DNA from: Bog-473 sp963736525 | GTDB taxonomy: Bacteria > Actinomycetota > Acidimicrobiia > Acidimicrobiales > RAAP-2 | Direction: 5' to 3' | Assembly (NCBI GenBank): GCA_963736525.1 | Contig: CAVTPF010000024.1 | Coordinates: 1-64,000, forward strand | DNA: 64,000 nucleotides | Program-made: the position numbers and the translations under genes | Notes under the pieces: generated by a model | What the model was told of the DNA's origin: nothing | The model's input: only the letters and a program-made list of their open reading frames with translations | Databases searched by the model: none | Shown: piece after piece, positions 42,517-51,522 of the stretch | Layout: each line of letters starts with the position of its first letter | How positions within the stretch are numbered: the stretch's first letter is position 1

Positions 42517-43365
42517 TCACACCACCAGCCGCCGGGCGAAGGTCCGTCGGCCGACGGTGTAACCGACCGCCGCGCAGGCGCCGAGGTAGGCGACGTGGCC
42601 GAGGTCGGGCCATCCCACCTGCCCGAGCGTGAGGTCGCGGCACAGGGTTACCCCGTGGTACAGCGGCGTGACGTAGGCGACGACCTGGAGCCACGCGGGC
42701 AGCTGCGAAATCGGGAAGAAGGTGCCCGAGAACAGGAACAACGGGATGATGACGAAGCGGTACAACGTCGAGAACGCGGCGTCCTTGTCGAGGGTGGCCG
42801 AAAAGGCGCTGATGGGCCCGGCGAACGCCATGCCGGTGAGGACTCCCGCCGGCAGCGCCAGCACGGCCCAGGGGGAGTAGACGACGCCGAACGCCGCCAT
42901 CACCGCCAGGTAGATGGAGACCACGATGGCGAGGCGGGCGGCGATCCAGGCGAGGTGACCGAGCAAGACGTCGTAGACGTCGAGCGGCCCCGCCAGCTGG
43001 GCCAGGTAGGTGCGCATCCACTTGATCGCCCCCATCACCGGATAGGTGGCGTCGTTGGTGCCGATCTGCATGCAGGTGCCCGCCAGCAGGCCCGGGGCCA
43101 GATAGGCCACGTAGCTGACGCCGTCCACGCCGTGGGAGTGCTTGTCGATGAGCGAACCGAGGGCGACGCCCATGGCGGCCAGGTAGAGGATGGGGATGAG
43201 GAAGCTCGTCACGACGGAACTGCGCCAGGTCCGCCTGTACTGGTAGCCCCAGTAGCGGGCGGCGCGCAGCCACATCGGCGTAGCCATGCGACGTGTCTGG
43301 ACCTCGTCGCCGTGGCGGAAGAGCGTCGGTCCCGCCGGCGCGCCCGCCCCACTCACCGCCGTCAT
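42517..43365 (-). CDS. ABC-2 type exporter permease
   Basis: 282 residues with six helices, homologous to its neighbour. It has YRRTWRSSVVTSFLIPILYLAAMGVALG and IIPLFLFSGTFFPISQLPAWLQVVAYVTPLYHG, the NodJ/DrrB-type ABC-2 motif. Two distinct permeases here suggest a heterodimer. Its ATG lies 2 bases after the ATPase stop, so translation is coupled. Confidence 0.9.
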   Translation of the reverse strand: MTAVSGAGAPAGPTLFRHGDEVQTRRMATPMWLRAARYWGYQYRRTWRSSVVTSFLIPILYLAAMGVALGSLIDKHSHGVDGVSYVAYLAPGLLAGTCMQIGTNDATYPVMGAIKWMRTYLAQLAGPLDVYDVLLGHLAWIAARLAIVVSIYLAVMAAFGVVYSPWAVLALPAGVLTGMAFAGPISAFSATLDKDAAFSTLYRFVIIPLFLFSGTFFPISQLPAWLQVVAYVTPLYHGVTLCRDLTLGQVGWPDLGHVAYLGACAAVGYTVGRRTFARRLVV

Positions 43366-43367
43366 GG

Positions 43368-44384
43368 TCAGTCGACCAGGCTGCGGCCGGTGAGGCGCAG
43401 GAACACGTCTTCGAGCGTCGAACGGCGCACGAGCGTGCTCTGTGCCACGTGGCCCATGCGGGCCACCTCGGCCAACGCGGCGTCGCCGTCGTCGGTGTAG
43501 AGCAGGATCCGGTCGGGCAGCACCTCCTGGCGCTCCGCCAGGTCCACCAACGACGGCGCGACCTCTTCGTGCTGGCCGGGCGCGAAACGCAACTCGACCA
43601 CCTCCCTCGTGGAGAACGCCTCAATGAGCTGGCGTGGCGTGCCCTCGGCGGCGAAACGGCCCTTGTCCATGACCACGAGGCGGTCGCACAGTTGCTCGGC
43701 CTCGTCCATGTAGTGCGTGGTGATCACGAGCGTCACGCCGTCCTGCTTCAAGCGGTAGAGGCGATCCCAGAGCAGGTGGCGGGCCTGGGGGTCGAGGCCG
43801 GTGGTCGGCTCGTCGAGGATGAGCAGGTCGGGATCCGAAATGAGCGCCCGGGCAATGGTCAGCCGTCGCTTCATGCCGCCCGACAGGGGGTCGACCCGGT
43901 CGTGGGCCCGCTCGGTCAGCTGGGCGAAGTCCAGGAGCTGATCGGCCCGTTCCCTGATCACCTTCTTGGGCATGTCGAAGTAGCGCCCGTAGATCATGAG
44001 GTTGTCGAGCACGGTCAGTTCCAGATCGAGCGAGTCTTCCTGGGGCACCAGGCCCATGCGGGCGCGGATGCGGGCGCCGTCCTTGCCCGGGTCCATGCCG
44101 AGGACGCGCAGGGTGCCACCGCTCAAGGGGCTGATGCACGAGATCATCCGCATGGTCGACGTCTTGCCGGCACCGTTGGGGCCGAGGAACCCGAAGGACT
44201 CGCCCTTGGCGATCGTGAAGTCCACGTGGTCCACGGCGACGAAGTCCCCGAAACGCTTGACCAGGCCGCGGGCCTCGACCATCGGGACGGAGACCCGTTC
44301 CGACCCCGCGGCACCCGGCGGCCCCTCGGTCCGGGTCCGCTCCGAATCGGGGACGTCAGTCATCGGCGAGGAATGTGACGCCAT
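43368..44384 (-). CDS. DrrA/NodI-type ABC exporter ATPase
   Basis: 338-residue ATPase. Walker A is GPNGAGKTSTMR, the Q-loop region GLVPQEDSLDLELTV, signature LSGGMKRRL, Walker B LLILDEPTTGLDP and the switch His TTHYMDEAE, followed by the C-terminal extension typical of DrrA and NodI. It drives the two ABC-2 permeases downstream. Start is ATG 44384 or 44363; neither has a clear ribosome site. It is divergent from the GH1 gene by about 60 bases. Confidence 0.9.
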   Translation of the reverse strand: MASHSSPMTDVPDSERTRTEGPPGAAGSERVSVPMVEARGLVKRFGDFVAVDHVDFTIAKGESFGFLGPNGAGKTSTMRMISCISPLSGGTLRVLGMDPGKDGARIRARMGLVPQEDSLDLELTVLDNLMIYGRYFDMPKKVIRERADQLLDFAQLTERAHDRVDPLSGGMKRRLTIARALISDPDLLILDEPTTGLDPQARHLLWDRLYRLKQDGVTLVITTHYMDEAEQLCDRLVVMDKGRFAAEGTPRQLIEAFSTREVVELRFAPGQHEEVAPSLVDLAERQEVLPDRILLYTDDGDAALAEVARMGHVAQSTLVRRSTLEDVFLRLTGRSLVD

Positions 44385-44442
44385 CGTCAGGGAACGATAC
44401 CGTGCCGCCGAGGAACCCGACGCAAGCGGGAGGGCGAAGCGG

Positions 44443-45636
44443 ATGGCTGGCATCGTACGGCGACGGCCGTTCCCCGATGGCTTCACGTGGGGCACGGCCA
44501 CCGCGGCCCACCAGATAGAGGGCGGGAACACCAACAACGACTGGTGGGCCTTCGAGCACACACCGGGCTCGGGGTGCGACGAACCGTCGGGCGACGCCTG
44601 CGACTCGTGGGAGCGCTGGGAGGAAGATGCCGACCTCGTCGCCGGGCTCGGTCTGGACAACTACCGCTTCTCGGTCGAGTGGAGCCGCATTGAGCCGGCG
44701 GAAGGAGAGATCTCCCGCGCCGCACTGGCGCACTACCGCCGCCAGTGCATCGGGCTGCGCGCGCGCGGCGTCGACCCGATCGTGACCTTCCATCACTTCA
44801 CGACTCCCCTCTGGCTGTCGGCGCGTGGGGGTTGGGAGACCGACGAGGCGGTCGAGCGCTTCGGGCAATTCTGCACGGTTATCGCCGAGTCCCTCGGTGA
44901 CGTCATGGCGCGTGCCTGCACCGTCAACGAACCCAACATCGTCGCCACCATGGGCTGGCATGCCGGCATGTTCCCTCCGGGCAAGACGGACGTGGCGCTC
45001 TCGCGGGCGGTGGCGGCGCGACTGGCGGACGCGCATCGGGTGGCGGTCGAGCACATCAGGGCCGCCGCACCCGGTGTCCCCGTCGGCCTCACGCTGTCCA
45101 TGACCGATTACCAATTGGCCCCGGGCGGGGAGGACAAGCTCGAGAGTATCCGGCACCATTCGGAGGACGTGTTCCTCGACGCCACCCGGGGCGACGACTT
45201 CCTCGGCGTGCAGGCGTACACCCGCATGCTCATCGGTCCCGACGGCTGGGCCGGCTACGAGGACGGCGTGCCCGTACTCGACATGGGCTACGAGTTCTAC
45301 CCCGCCTCCCTCGGCAACTGCCTCCGGCGCGCGTGGGACTACACGGGCGGCTCGGTCCCCCTTCTCGTCACCGAGAACGGCATCGGCACCACCGACGACG
45401 ACCAGCGCATCGACTATGTGCGGCAGGCCCTCTCGGGCGTGCTCGACGCCTTGGCCGAGGGGGTCGACGTACGGGGCTACACGTACTGGTCGCTGCTCGA
45501 CAACTTCGAGTGGGCGCTGGGCTACCGCCCCCGGTTCGGAATCGTCGCCGTCGACCGCACGACGTTCGCGCGGTCAGCGAAGCCGAGTGCCGGATGGCTC
45601 GCAGCGGTGGCGGCCGCCAACGCGCTCGACTCTTGA
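44443..45636 (+). CDS. GH1 beta-glucosidase/glycosidase
   Basis: 397-residue family 1 glycosidase. FPDGFTWGTATAAHQIEGG starts the barrel, the acid/base Glu is near 163 in TVNEPN, and the nucleophile Glu near 311 in LVTENG. YSLLDNFEW-like YWSLLDNFEWALGY closes it. It lacks a signal peptide, so it is cytosolic and hydrolyses beta-glucosides, galactosides or related imported sugars. At 397 residues it is somewhat shorter than the usual 440-470. GGAGGG lies 8 bases before the ATG. Confidence 0.93.
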   Translation: MAGIVRRRPFPDGFTWGTATAAHQIEGGNTNNDWWAFEHTPGSGCDEPSGDACDSWERWEEDADLVAGLGLDNYRFSVEWSRIEPAEGEISRAALAHYRRQCIGLRARGVDPIVTFHHFTTPLWLSARGGWETDEAVERFGQFCTVIAESLGDVMARACTVNEPNIVATMGWHAGMFPPGKTDVALSRAVAARLADAHRVAVEHIRAAAPGVPVGLTLSMTDYQLAPGGEDKLESIRHHSEDVFLDATRGDDFLGVQAYTRMLIGPDGWAGYEDGVPVLDMGYEFYPASLGNCLRRAWDYTGGSVPLLVTENGIGTTDDDQRIDYVRQALSGVLDALAEGVDVRGYTYWSLLDNFEWALGYRPRFGIVAVDRTTFARSAKPSAGWLAAVAAANALDS

Positions 45637-45653
45637 GTGATGTTCCGTGTGAC

Positions 45654-46523
45654 TCAGACCGATGCCAGCGCCGTGTTGTCGGCGATGGCATCGGTGATGT
45701 CCCCCCACAGTGCCTCGGGCAGGTCGTGGCCCATGCCCGGGATCGTGATCAGCTTCGATCCCGGCACCGCCGCCGCCGTCGCCTGACCCCCGCTCAACGT
45801 GACGAGCGGGTCGTCCTCACCGTGGATGACGAGGAACGGCACCCGCACGCCGTGGAGCCCCTCGGTGCGGTCGGGCGAGGCCAGAACGGCGGCGAGCTGG
45901 CGGGCCGTGCCCTCGGGGCAAAAGCAGCGGTCGTAGGCGTCGGCCGCCCGGGTCCGCAGGATGCTCTCGTCCGTCGGGTACTTCGGTGAGCCGATGACCT
46001 GGCTCCCGGCCACGCTGGCCGCAATGGCCTCCTCCCGGCTGGTGGCGATCGGCCGCAACAACGCGGTCATCGCCTCGCCCGTGGGAGCCCCCACCGACCG
46101 GTCGCCCGTGGTGGACATGATGGAGCAGGCCGACAGGAACCGCTCCTCGTGATTGATCACCAGCGCCTGGGTGATCATGCCCCCCATGGAAACGCCGACG
46201 ACGTGCGCCTTAGCGATGCGGAGCCCGGACAGCAGCGCCGCGGCGTCGTCGGCCATGTCCTCCACCCGGTAGGGGGCGGACGACGCATCACCCGTGAAGA
46301 GAGACGTGAGGTCGGGCATCCCCTCGAACTTGGTCGACAGCCCACTGTCGCGGTTGTCGAAACGGATGACGAAGAAGCCGCGGTTGCGCAAGCCGTCGAC
46401 GAACGACTGGGGCCAGCTGATCAGCTGCGCCCCCAGGCCCATCACCAGCAGCAGCGGCGGGTCGGACGGGTCGCCCTCGGTGACGTACTCGATGTCGATC
46501 CCGTTGACGCGGGCGGTTGGCAT
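45654..46523 (-). CDS. alpha/beta hydrolase
   Basis: 289 residues. The oxyanion region is LLLVMGLGAQLISW, the elbow is GVSMGG, the catalytic Asp is in IHGEDDPLV and the His in GMGHDLP. It resembles aclacinomycin methylesterase RdmC and similar esterases in actinobacteria, which share the MGLGAQ and RFDNRDSGLS motifs. The substrate is unknown. GGAAGGGAG precedes the ATG. Confidence 0.9.
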   Translation of the reverse strand: MPTARVNGIDIEYVTEGDPSDPPLLLVMGLGAQLISWPQSFVDGLRNRGFFVIRFDNRDSGLSTKFEGMPDLTSLFTGDASSAPYRVEDMADDAAALLSGLRIAKAHVVGVSMGGMITQALVINHEERFLSACSIMSTTGDRSVGAPTGEAMTALLRPIATSREEAIAASVAGSQVIGSPKYPTDESILRTRAADAYDRCFCPEGTARQLAAVLASPDRTEGLHGVRVPFLVIHGEDDPLVTLSGGQATAAAVPGSKLITIPGMGHDLPEALWGDITDAIADNTALASV

Positions 46524-46596
46524 GCAGGAGCTCCCTTCCGTGGCGATACGGGTGTAGTCCTATCAGGCAGGCGGCCGGCGGGACGAGACCTCGGTC

Positions 46597-47232
46597 CTAG
46601 GCAGGCGTCGTGGGCCCGCTCAACGAGGCATGATCCTCCCGGGCGCGGCGAAGACGCGGGCCCGGTTCGAAGCCCACCAGGACCACTTCGACCGACGCCA
46701 CGCACACGATGAAGATGGGGAACGCGGTCTCCTCGAAGGTCCAGTGGGTGATGGTCAGCAGCAGGACGGCCATGCTGACGACCGCTCCGAGGTACGAGTA
46801 CACGGTCTCGGTCTCGGGATGCGTCCAGCTCTTCATCAGTGTCGGGACCCCGGCCAGGAAGTCCGCGGCGATGGCCGCCGCTATGGCGAGGACCCCGTTG
46901 CGGGTGACCAACCAGACGACGGTGCCGACGACCGACATGACGCCGCATGCGTAGTCGATTCGCCGGATCTTCCACACCGATGCGGTGTTGTGGAACGAAC
47001 CGATGAAGACGAGCAACGGCATGAAACCCACCATGAAGGTGGGCAGGGCGCGCAACCCCACGCCGTCGTCCCACTCGACGACGGCAGCCAGCATGGGCGC
47101 GAAGGCCCAGAGCAACCACGTCACCCGGTTGGGCTTCGTCGTTCCCCGCAAGGTGTCTCGCAGGTATACGGCCGTCCCGAGGGCACCGATTGCCGATCCC
47201 AGAAAGATCCAGTTGACGTTGATCACCGCCAC
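46597..47232 (-). CDS. polytopic membrane protein of unknown function
   Basis: 211 residues with six or seven hydrophobic helices and a charged C-terminal tail (RLRRAREDHASL). The opening VNWIFLGSAIGALGTAVYLRDTLRGTTKPNRVTWLLWAFAPML, seen in pieces, has the regular proline-asparagine pattern of small PQ-loop-like or acyltransferase-associated membrane proteins, but I do not recognise the family firmly. GTG 47232 is the first start. It is divergent from dipZ by 137 bases. Confidence 0.62.
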   Translation of the reverse strand: MAVINVNWIFLGSAIGALGTAVYLRDTLRGTTKPNRVTWLLWAFAPMLAAVVEWDDGVGLRALPTFMVGFMPLLVFIGSFHNTASVWKIRRIDYACGVMSVVGTVVWLVTRNGVLAIAAAIAADFLAGVPTLMKSWTHPETETVYSYLGAVVSMAVLLLTITHWTFEETAFPIFIVCVASVEVVLVGFEPGPRLRRAREDHASLSGPTTPA

Positions 47233-47335
47233 ACAGTCTGCAGTGCGGCGGCACGCCGCGCGCCGGGGCGACGATTCTTTGGCGGCCGCTGCAACTAGCT
47301 TCGTCGCCGAAGGGTTGTCCCAAAAGGAGCCGCCG

Positions 47336-47377
47336 GTGCCGAGCTTGCGCCCGCTAGGGAGCGACGATCGTGGGTGA
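47336..47377 (+). other. possible leader ORF overlapping the dipZ start
   Basis: A 13-codon GTG-initiated frame with an excellent ribosome site, AAAAGGAG at 47322-47329, 6 bases upstream. It terminates in TGA at 47375-47377, just inside the dipZ coding start at 47370. Such an overlap could couple or attenuate dipZ translation. Whether it is translated is unknown. Confidence 0.35.
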
Positions 47378-49196
47378 GCTTCTGATCGTCGCGTTCCTCG
47401 GCGGCCTGATCACGGGTCTGTCCCCCTGCATCGTCCCCGTCATACCCGTGGTCATGGCGGGCGGATCCACCGGCACGAGCCGGGCGCGCCCGTATGTGAT
47501 CATCGCCGGGCTGGTCGTGAGCTTCAGCCTTTCGGTCCTCTTCGCCAGCTCGCTGCTCAGCTTCCTCCACCTCCCCCAGGACCTCTTGTTCTGGCTCGGT
47601 GTCGCCCTACTGGGGGCGCTGTCTGTCGGCCTCCTCATCCCGAAGGCGGGCGAGGTCATAGAGCGCCCGTTCGCGCGGCTGGGCGCATCGCGTTACGCCA
47701 CCGAGGGCGGGGGCTTCGTGCTCGGACTGAGCCTGGGTCTCGTGTTCGTGCCGTGTGCGGGACCGGTGCTCACCGCCATCTCCGTGGCGGCGGCGCACCA
47801 CCGGGTGGGAGCGAGCTCCCTCCTCGTCACGTTGTTCTATGCGTTGGGCGTCACGGTCCCCTTGCTGGTGCTGGCGGTCGTCGCACAACGCGCCACCACC
47901 TCGTGGTCGTCGCTGCGGAGCCACCTGCCCACGGTGCGACGGGTGGCGGGCGTCGTCCTGGGCGTCGCCACGCTGGCGATCGCCTTCAACTGGCTGGGCG
48001 CACTGCAGCGGGACGTGCCCGGCTACACCACCGCACTCGAGGACCACGTCGAGTCCACCGGCTCCGCCTGCACACAGCTCCGGCAGTTGAGCGGTGAGCA
48101 CCAGAACCAGTTCGCCGCGGCCAACGCCCGGCTGGAGGGGAGGAAGGCGACCTGCGCGGCGACCGACGCCGGCAACTCACAGAGCGGACATCTGGCGTCC
48201 GGGTCGACCACTTCTACCACCACCACGACCACCCCGCACTCGACCAGCACCGCTCCCCAGAAACCGACGGTCTTCATGGCGAGCAAGACGAACCTTCCCG
48301 ACCTCGGCCGGGCGCCCAACTTCGCCGGCATCACCGCCTGGTTCAACACGCCAGCAGACAAACCGCTCACGCTGAGCAGTCTCCGGGGAAAGGTGGTGCT
48401 CGTCGACTTCTGGACGTACTCCTGCATCAACTGCCAGCGCTCGTTGCCCCACGTCGAGGGCTGGTACAACGACTACAAGAAGGACGGCCTGGTGGTGGTG
48501 GGCGTGTCCTCGCCCGAGTTCGCGTTCGAGCACGTCGTGTCGAACGTCGAGAGCGCGGCGGGAAGCCTGGGCATCGACTACCCGGTGGCCGTCGACGACA
48601 ACCTGGCCACGTGGGACGCCTACAACAACGAGTACTGGCCCGCCGAATACCTCATCGACCCGACGGGTGTGGTGCGAGCCTACGACTTCGGGGAGGGCGG
48701 CTACGGCACCATGGAGAGCAACATCCGCATGCTGCTCACCGCCAACGGGGTCACGGGCCTGCCACCCCGCACCGACGTACCGGACAAGACGCCCACCAGC
48801 GACGCCATTACGCCGGAGAGCTACGTCGGCTACGACCGCCTGAGCAACGAGGTGGGGACGTCGGTCGTGCAGGACAAGACGATGGAGTACCACGCGCCAT
48901 CGACAATCCCGTCCAACAGCCTCGCCTTCTCCGGCACGTGGACGGTCCACAGTGAGGAGGCGACCGCCGGTTCCGACGCCACGCTCGGGCTTCAGTTCAC
49001 GGCCGACGACGTATACCTGGTGATGAGCGGGCAGGGCACGGTCGGCGTGTCCTACAACGGTCGCCACCTGACCACGCTGTCCGTGGGCGGGATCCCGAAG
49101 CTCTACACCTTGTTCTCGGGCACCGTGCTGCAGACCGGTGTGCTCACCTTGACGGTGTCGCCGGGCGTAGAGGCGTACGACTTCACGTTCGGCTGA
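47370..49196 (+). CDS. dipZ: DipZ-like CcdA-thioredoxin-type fusion protein
   Basis: 608 residues combining three parts. Residues 1-220 are a CcdA-like electron-transfer membrane domain with SPCIVPV and FVPCAGPV, the two redox cysteines. About 280-300 is a Ser/Thr-rich linker. About 305-470 is an extracytoplasmic thioredoxin-like domain with YSCINC near 350. A beta-rich C-terminal domain (about 480-608) is a carbohydrate-binding-module-like fold known from mycobacterial DipZ. It would pass reducing power from the cytosol to exported thiol proteins. The start is GTG 47370, with AGGGAG 9 bases upstream. Confidence 0.9.
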   Translation: MGELLIVAFLGGLITGLSPCIVPVIPVVMAGGSTGTSRARPYVIIAGLVVSFSLSVLFASSLLSFLHLPQDLLFWLGVALLGALSVGLLIPKAGEVIERPFARLGASRYATEGGGFVLGLSLGLVFVPCAGPVLTAISVAAAHHRVGASSLLVTLFYALGVTVPLLVLAVVAQRATTSWSSLRSHLPTVRRVAGVVLGVATLAIAFNWLGALQRDVPGYTTALEDHVESTGSACTQLRQLSGEHQNQFAAANARLEGRKATCAATDAGNSQSGHLASGSTTSTTTTTTPHSTSTAPQKPTVFMASKTNLPDLGRAPNFAGITAWFNTPADKPLTLSSLRGKVVLVDFWTYSCINCQRSLPHVEGWYNDYKKDGLVVVGVSSPEFAFEHVVSNVESAAGSLGIDYPVAVDDNLATWDAYNNEYWPAEYLIDPTGVVRAYDFGEGGYGTMESNIRMLLTANGVTGLPPRTDVPDKTPTSDAITPESYVGYDRLSNEVGTSVVQDKTMEYHAPSTIPSNSLAFSGTWTVHSEEATAGSDATLGLQFTADDVYLVMSGQGTVGVSYNGRHLTTLSVGGIPKLYTLFSGTVLQTGVLTLTVSPGVEAYDFTFG

Positions 49197-49287
49197 CGTC
49201 TTCTCAACTCGGCTGAGGCCCGAGGGAAGGCAAAGGACGCCGTCCGCAACAGCACTCCGAACGATCGGAAGTAACGCGGCCGCTGTC

Positions 49288-50913
49288 TCAGTTGATCGAT
49301 CGCTGCCGGCCGGCCCAGTAGGGCGCGCGCAGCTCTCGCTTCAAGATCTTCCCCGACGGATTGCGAGGCAGGGCGCTCACGGCGTCCACGGACGTCGGGC
49401 ACTTGTAGTGCGCCACGTTCTCACGGCAATGGGCGATCACGGACTGCTCGTCGAGCATTTCGCCTGGAGCCAGGACGACGATCGCCTTGACCGTCTCCCC
49501 CCACTTCGCGTCGGGCACGCCGATCACGGCGGCATCGACGACCGCCGGGTGCGACAGGAGCACGTTCTCCACCTCGGCCGGATAGATGTTCTCGCCGCCA
49601 CTCACGATCATGTCCTTGATCCGGTCGTGCAAGTACAGGTAGCCCTCGGCGTCGAAATAACCGGCATCGCCCGTTCGCAACCATCCCTCCGGGTCGATGG
49701 TCCTCGCCGTCTCGTCCGGCTTACCCCAGTACCCTGCCATGTTGTAGGGCGAGCGTGTCCACACTTCGCCCACCTCGCCGGGGTCGGCGTCCTTCCCGGT
49801 GTCGGAGTCGACCACGCGCAACTGAACGGACGCGTGCGGCTTGCCGGCCGACCGCAACAGCCCACGTCTCGGCCCGTCCGGGTCGTGGTCCTCGAACGGC
49901 AGCGCGGTGATGGCGCCGGTTGTCTCGGTCATGCCGTACACCTGGCTGAAGCCACATCCGAAGGCGGCCATGCATTTGACGAGCACATCCTCGGAAATTG
50001 GGGAGGCGCCGTAGAAGACGAGACGCAGGCTCGACAGATCCGTCGTGGCGAGCTCGGGAGCGGCGAGCAGCACCATGAGCACCGCCGGCACGACGAACAT
50101 CTCGGTGATGCGCTCCAGCGCGACCAGCTGCAGCAACACGGCCGGATCGACGTCGCGCAGGATGATGGAGCGACCGCCGCGCGACATGGCGCACAGCGCC
50201 CAGCCCGAGCCACCGATGTGGAACAAAGGCATGGCCACGAGGCTCACCGTGTCCTCGGAGATGCTGAAGGTCTCCCCCGCTTCGGAAATCGCGGTCGAGA
50301 GGTTGGCGTTGGTCAACATGACGCCCTTGGGCAGGCCGGTCGTGCCCGACGTGTAGAGCTGCATGCTCACCTCATCGCGCGCGCCGATGTGGCCCGGGTC
50401 CTCAGAGCCGCAACCCTGGATCCACTCGTCGAACGACACGGAACGGGGATCGGCACACTGCCATCCGGTGTCGGTGCTGCTGCCGTCGGTGCCGATCACG
50501 ACGATGCGCCGGACGGTCGGCAGTCCACTCGCCATAGCGGCCAGTGCCGGCAGGTAGTCCACGTGCACGGCCAGGAGCGGCGCGCCGGAGTCGTCGATGA
50601 TGGCGACCATTTCTGCGGGTGCGAGTCGCCAATTGACCGCCACGTTCACGGCACCCAGCAACGATCCGCCGAAGAGAAAGTCGAAGTAGGCGATGCCGTT
50701 GCGGTCGAGAACGGCGATCCGGTCTCCCGTGCCGATCCCGTCGCGCCGGGCCGCCTGGGCGACGCGGCACGCGACGTCGAACTCCTGCCCCCACGAACGC
50801 CGCTCGTCGCCCAGTACGAGCATTTCATGGTCAGGCTGCACGCGTGACAGGTGTCTGATCAACCCCGCCACCGTGTAGCGGTCCATGTCGGTGGCAGTGG
50901 CACTCGGTGGCAC
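49288..50913 (-). CDS. acyl-CoA synthetase (fatty-acid-CoA ligase-like)
   Basis: 541-residue adenylate-forming enzyme. The AMP loop is LYTSGTTGLPKGV, the adenine motif YGMTETTGAI, the hinge ASP in YLHDRIKDMIVSGGENIYPAEVE and the catalytic C-terminal Lys in NPSGKILKRELR. It activates a fatty or aryl acid to its CoA thioester. GTG 50913 is preceded by GAGGAGG at 7 bases, which fixes the start. Upstream, a TAAGAT box at 51058-51063 and a CRP site centred at 51113.5 would place CRP near -62. Confidence 0.93.
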   Translation of the reverse strand: MPPSATATDMDRYTVAGLIRHLSRVQPDHEMLVLGDERRSWGQEFDVACRVAQAARRDGIGTGDRIAVLDRNGIAYFDFLFGGSLLGAVNVAVNWRLAPAEMVAIIDDSGAPLLAVHVDYLPALAAMASGLPTVRRIVVIGTDGSSTDTGWQCADPRSVSFDEWIQGCGSEDPGHIGARDEVSMQLYTSGTTGLPKGVMLTNANLSTAISEAGETFSISEDTVSLVAMPLFHIGGSGWALCAMSRGGRSIILRDVDPAVLLQLVALERITEMFVVPAVLMVLLAAPELATTDLSSLRLVFYGASPISEDVLVKCMAAFGCGFSQVYGMTETTGAITALPFEDHDPDGPRRGLLRSAGKPHASVQLRVVDSDTGKDADPGEVGEVWTRSPYNMAGYWGKPDETARTIDPEGWLRTGDAGYFDAEGYLYLHDRIKDMIVSGGENIYPAEVENVLLSHPAVVDAAVIGVPDAKWGETVKAIVVLAPGEMLDEQSVIAHCRENVAHYKCPTSVDAVSALPRNPSGKILKRELRAPYWAGRQRSIN

Positions 50914-51522
50914 CGATGAACCTCCTCGTTTGGGTCCCCTCCGGGACGGGACGCTAGGCAGCGCCGCCTTTGCGCGCACGATCGAACCATGGCGCCCGTG
51001 TTCTTTCTCGTCCGCGCGTTGCCACTGGTCAGGGCGTATTTTCGTGAATTGAGAAGAATCTTACGTCTGCTATTGAGTCAATTGCGGGTCGCCGACCTGG
51101 GACTTTGTGAATCCCATCACAAGTTTCGCCAGTAAATTCCCTGTTCAGGAGGGAGAAGAGCGGGCGCAGCGGGGTATGGCGCACCCACCTGCTAGGTTCT
51201 CTCCCGCAAAAGACGATCGCACTTTCCGCTGCATGCCGTGAACCGAGTTCCGGCTCCATTCCCACAAGCAGAAGGCCGATCGCACCGGTGGAGATGGACA
51301 AGGTCTCGACGCGCCCGTTTTGCCGGGCCGGGAGATCCCGAATTGAGGACGACGCCCACAACCACGCAGAGGGCTGCACACAACCGGCCGCACACCCTGC
51401 GGCGATAAGCCAGAACGGACGACGCCTTCCCGCTCTCCGTTCGGGGCGCGAATGCAATGGCCGGAGCCCGCCTACACCGAGCAGAGCCAGGCGCTGCAAC
51501 GCGCCCGACGAAGGGAGGTGCC
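50914..51522. other. 0.6-kb intergenic region
   Basis: No convincing coding frame. It contains a relatively A+T-rich stretch (51040-51150) with the CRP-like palindrome, TAAATT at 51133-51138 on the plus strand and TAAGAT on the minus strand at 51058-51063. About 380 bases then remain before the Rpf-like start, consistent with a long 5' leader. I looked for the c-di-AMP (ydaO) riboswitch conserved bases and did not see them. Confidence 0.5.
51106..51121. promoter_or_regulatory. CRP/FNR-family binding site
   Basis: A perfect TGTGA-N6-TCACA palindrome, extended by matching TT/AA and partial outer pairing. This is the consensus bound by cAMP receptor proteins in enterobacteria and mycobacteria. 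It sits between the divergent acyl-CoA ligase and Rpf-like genes; the ligase promoter geometry suggests class I activation. Confidence 0.75.

Noticed and set aside
49197..49287. Terminator after dipZ
   Set aside because: The only inverted repeat (CTCGG...CCGAG near 49207) is 5 base pairs with no T tract; too weak to report.
51150..51522. Possible c-di-AMP (ydaO) riboswitch leader of the Rpf-like gene
   Set aside because: Expected from other actinobacteria, but I could not find the conserved GGGGGACC, GGGTGAAT or CCGAA...GTCAGC blocks. A covariance-model search would settle it.
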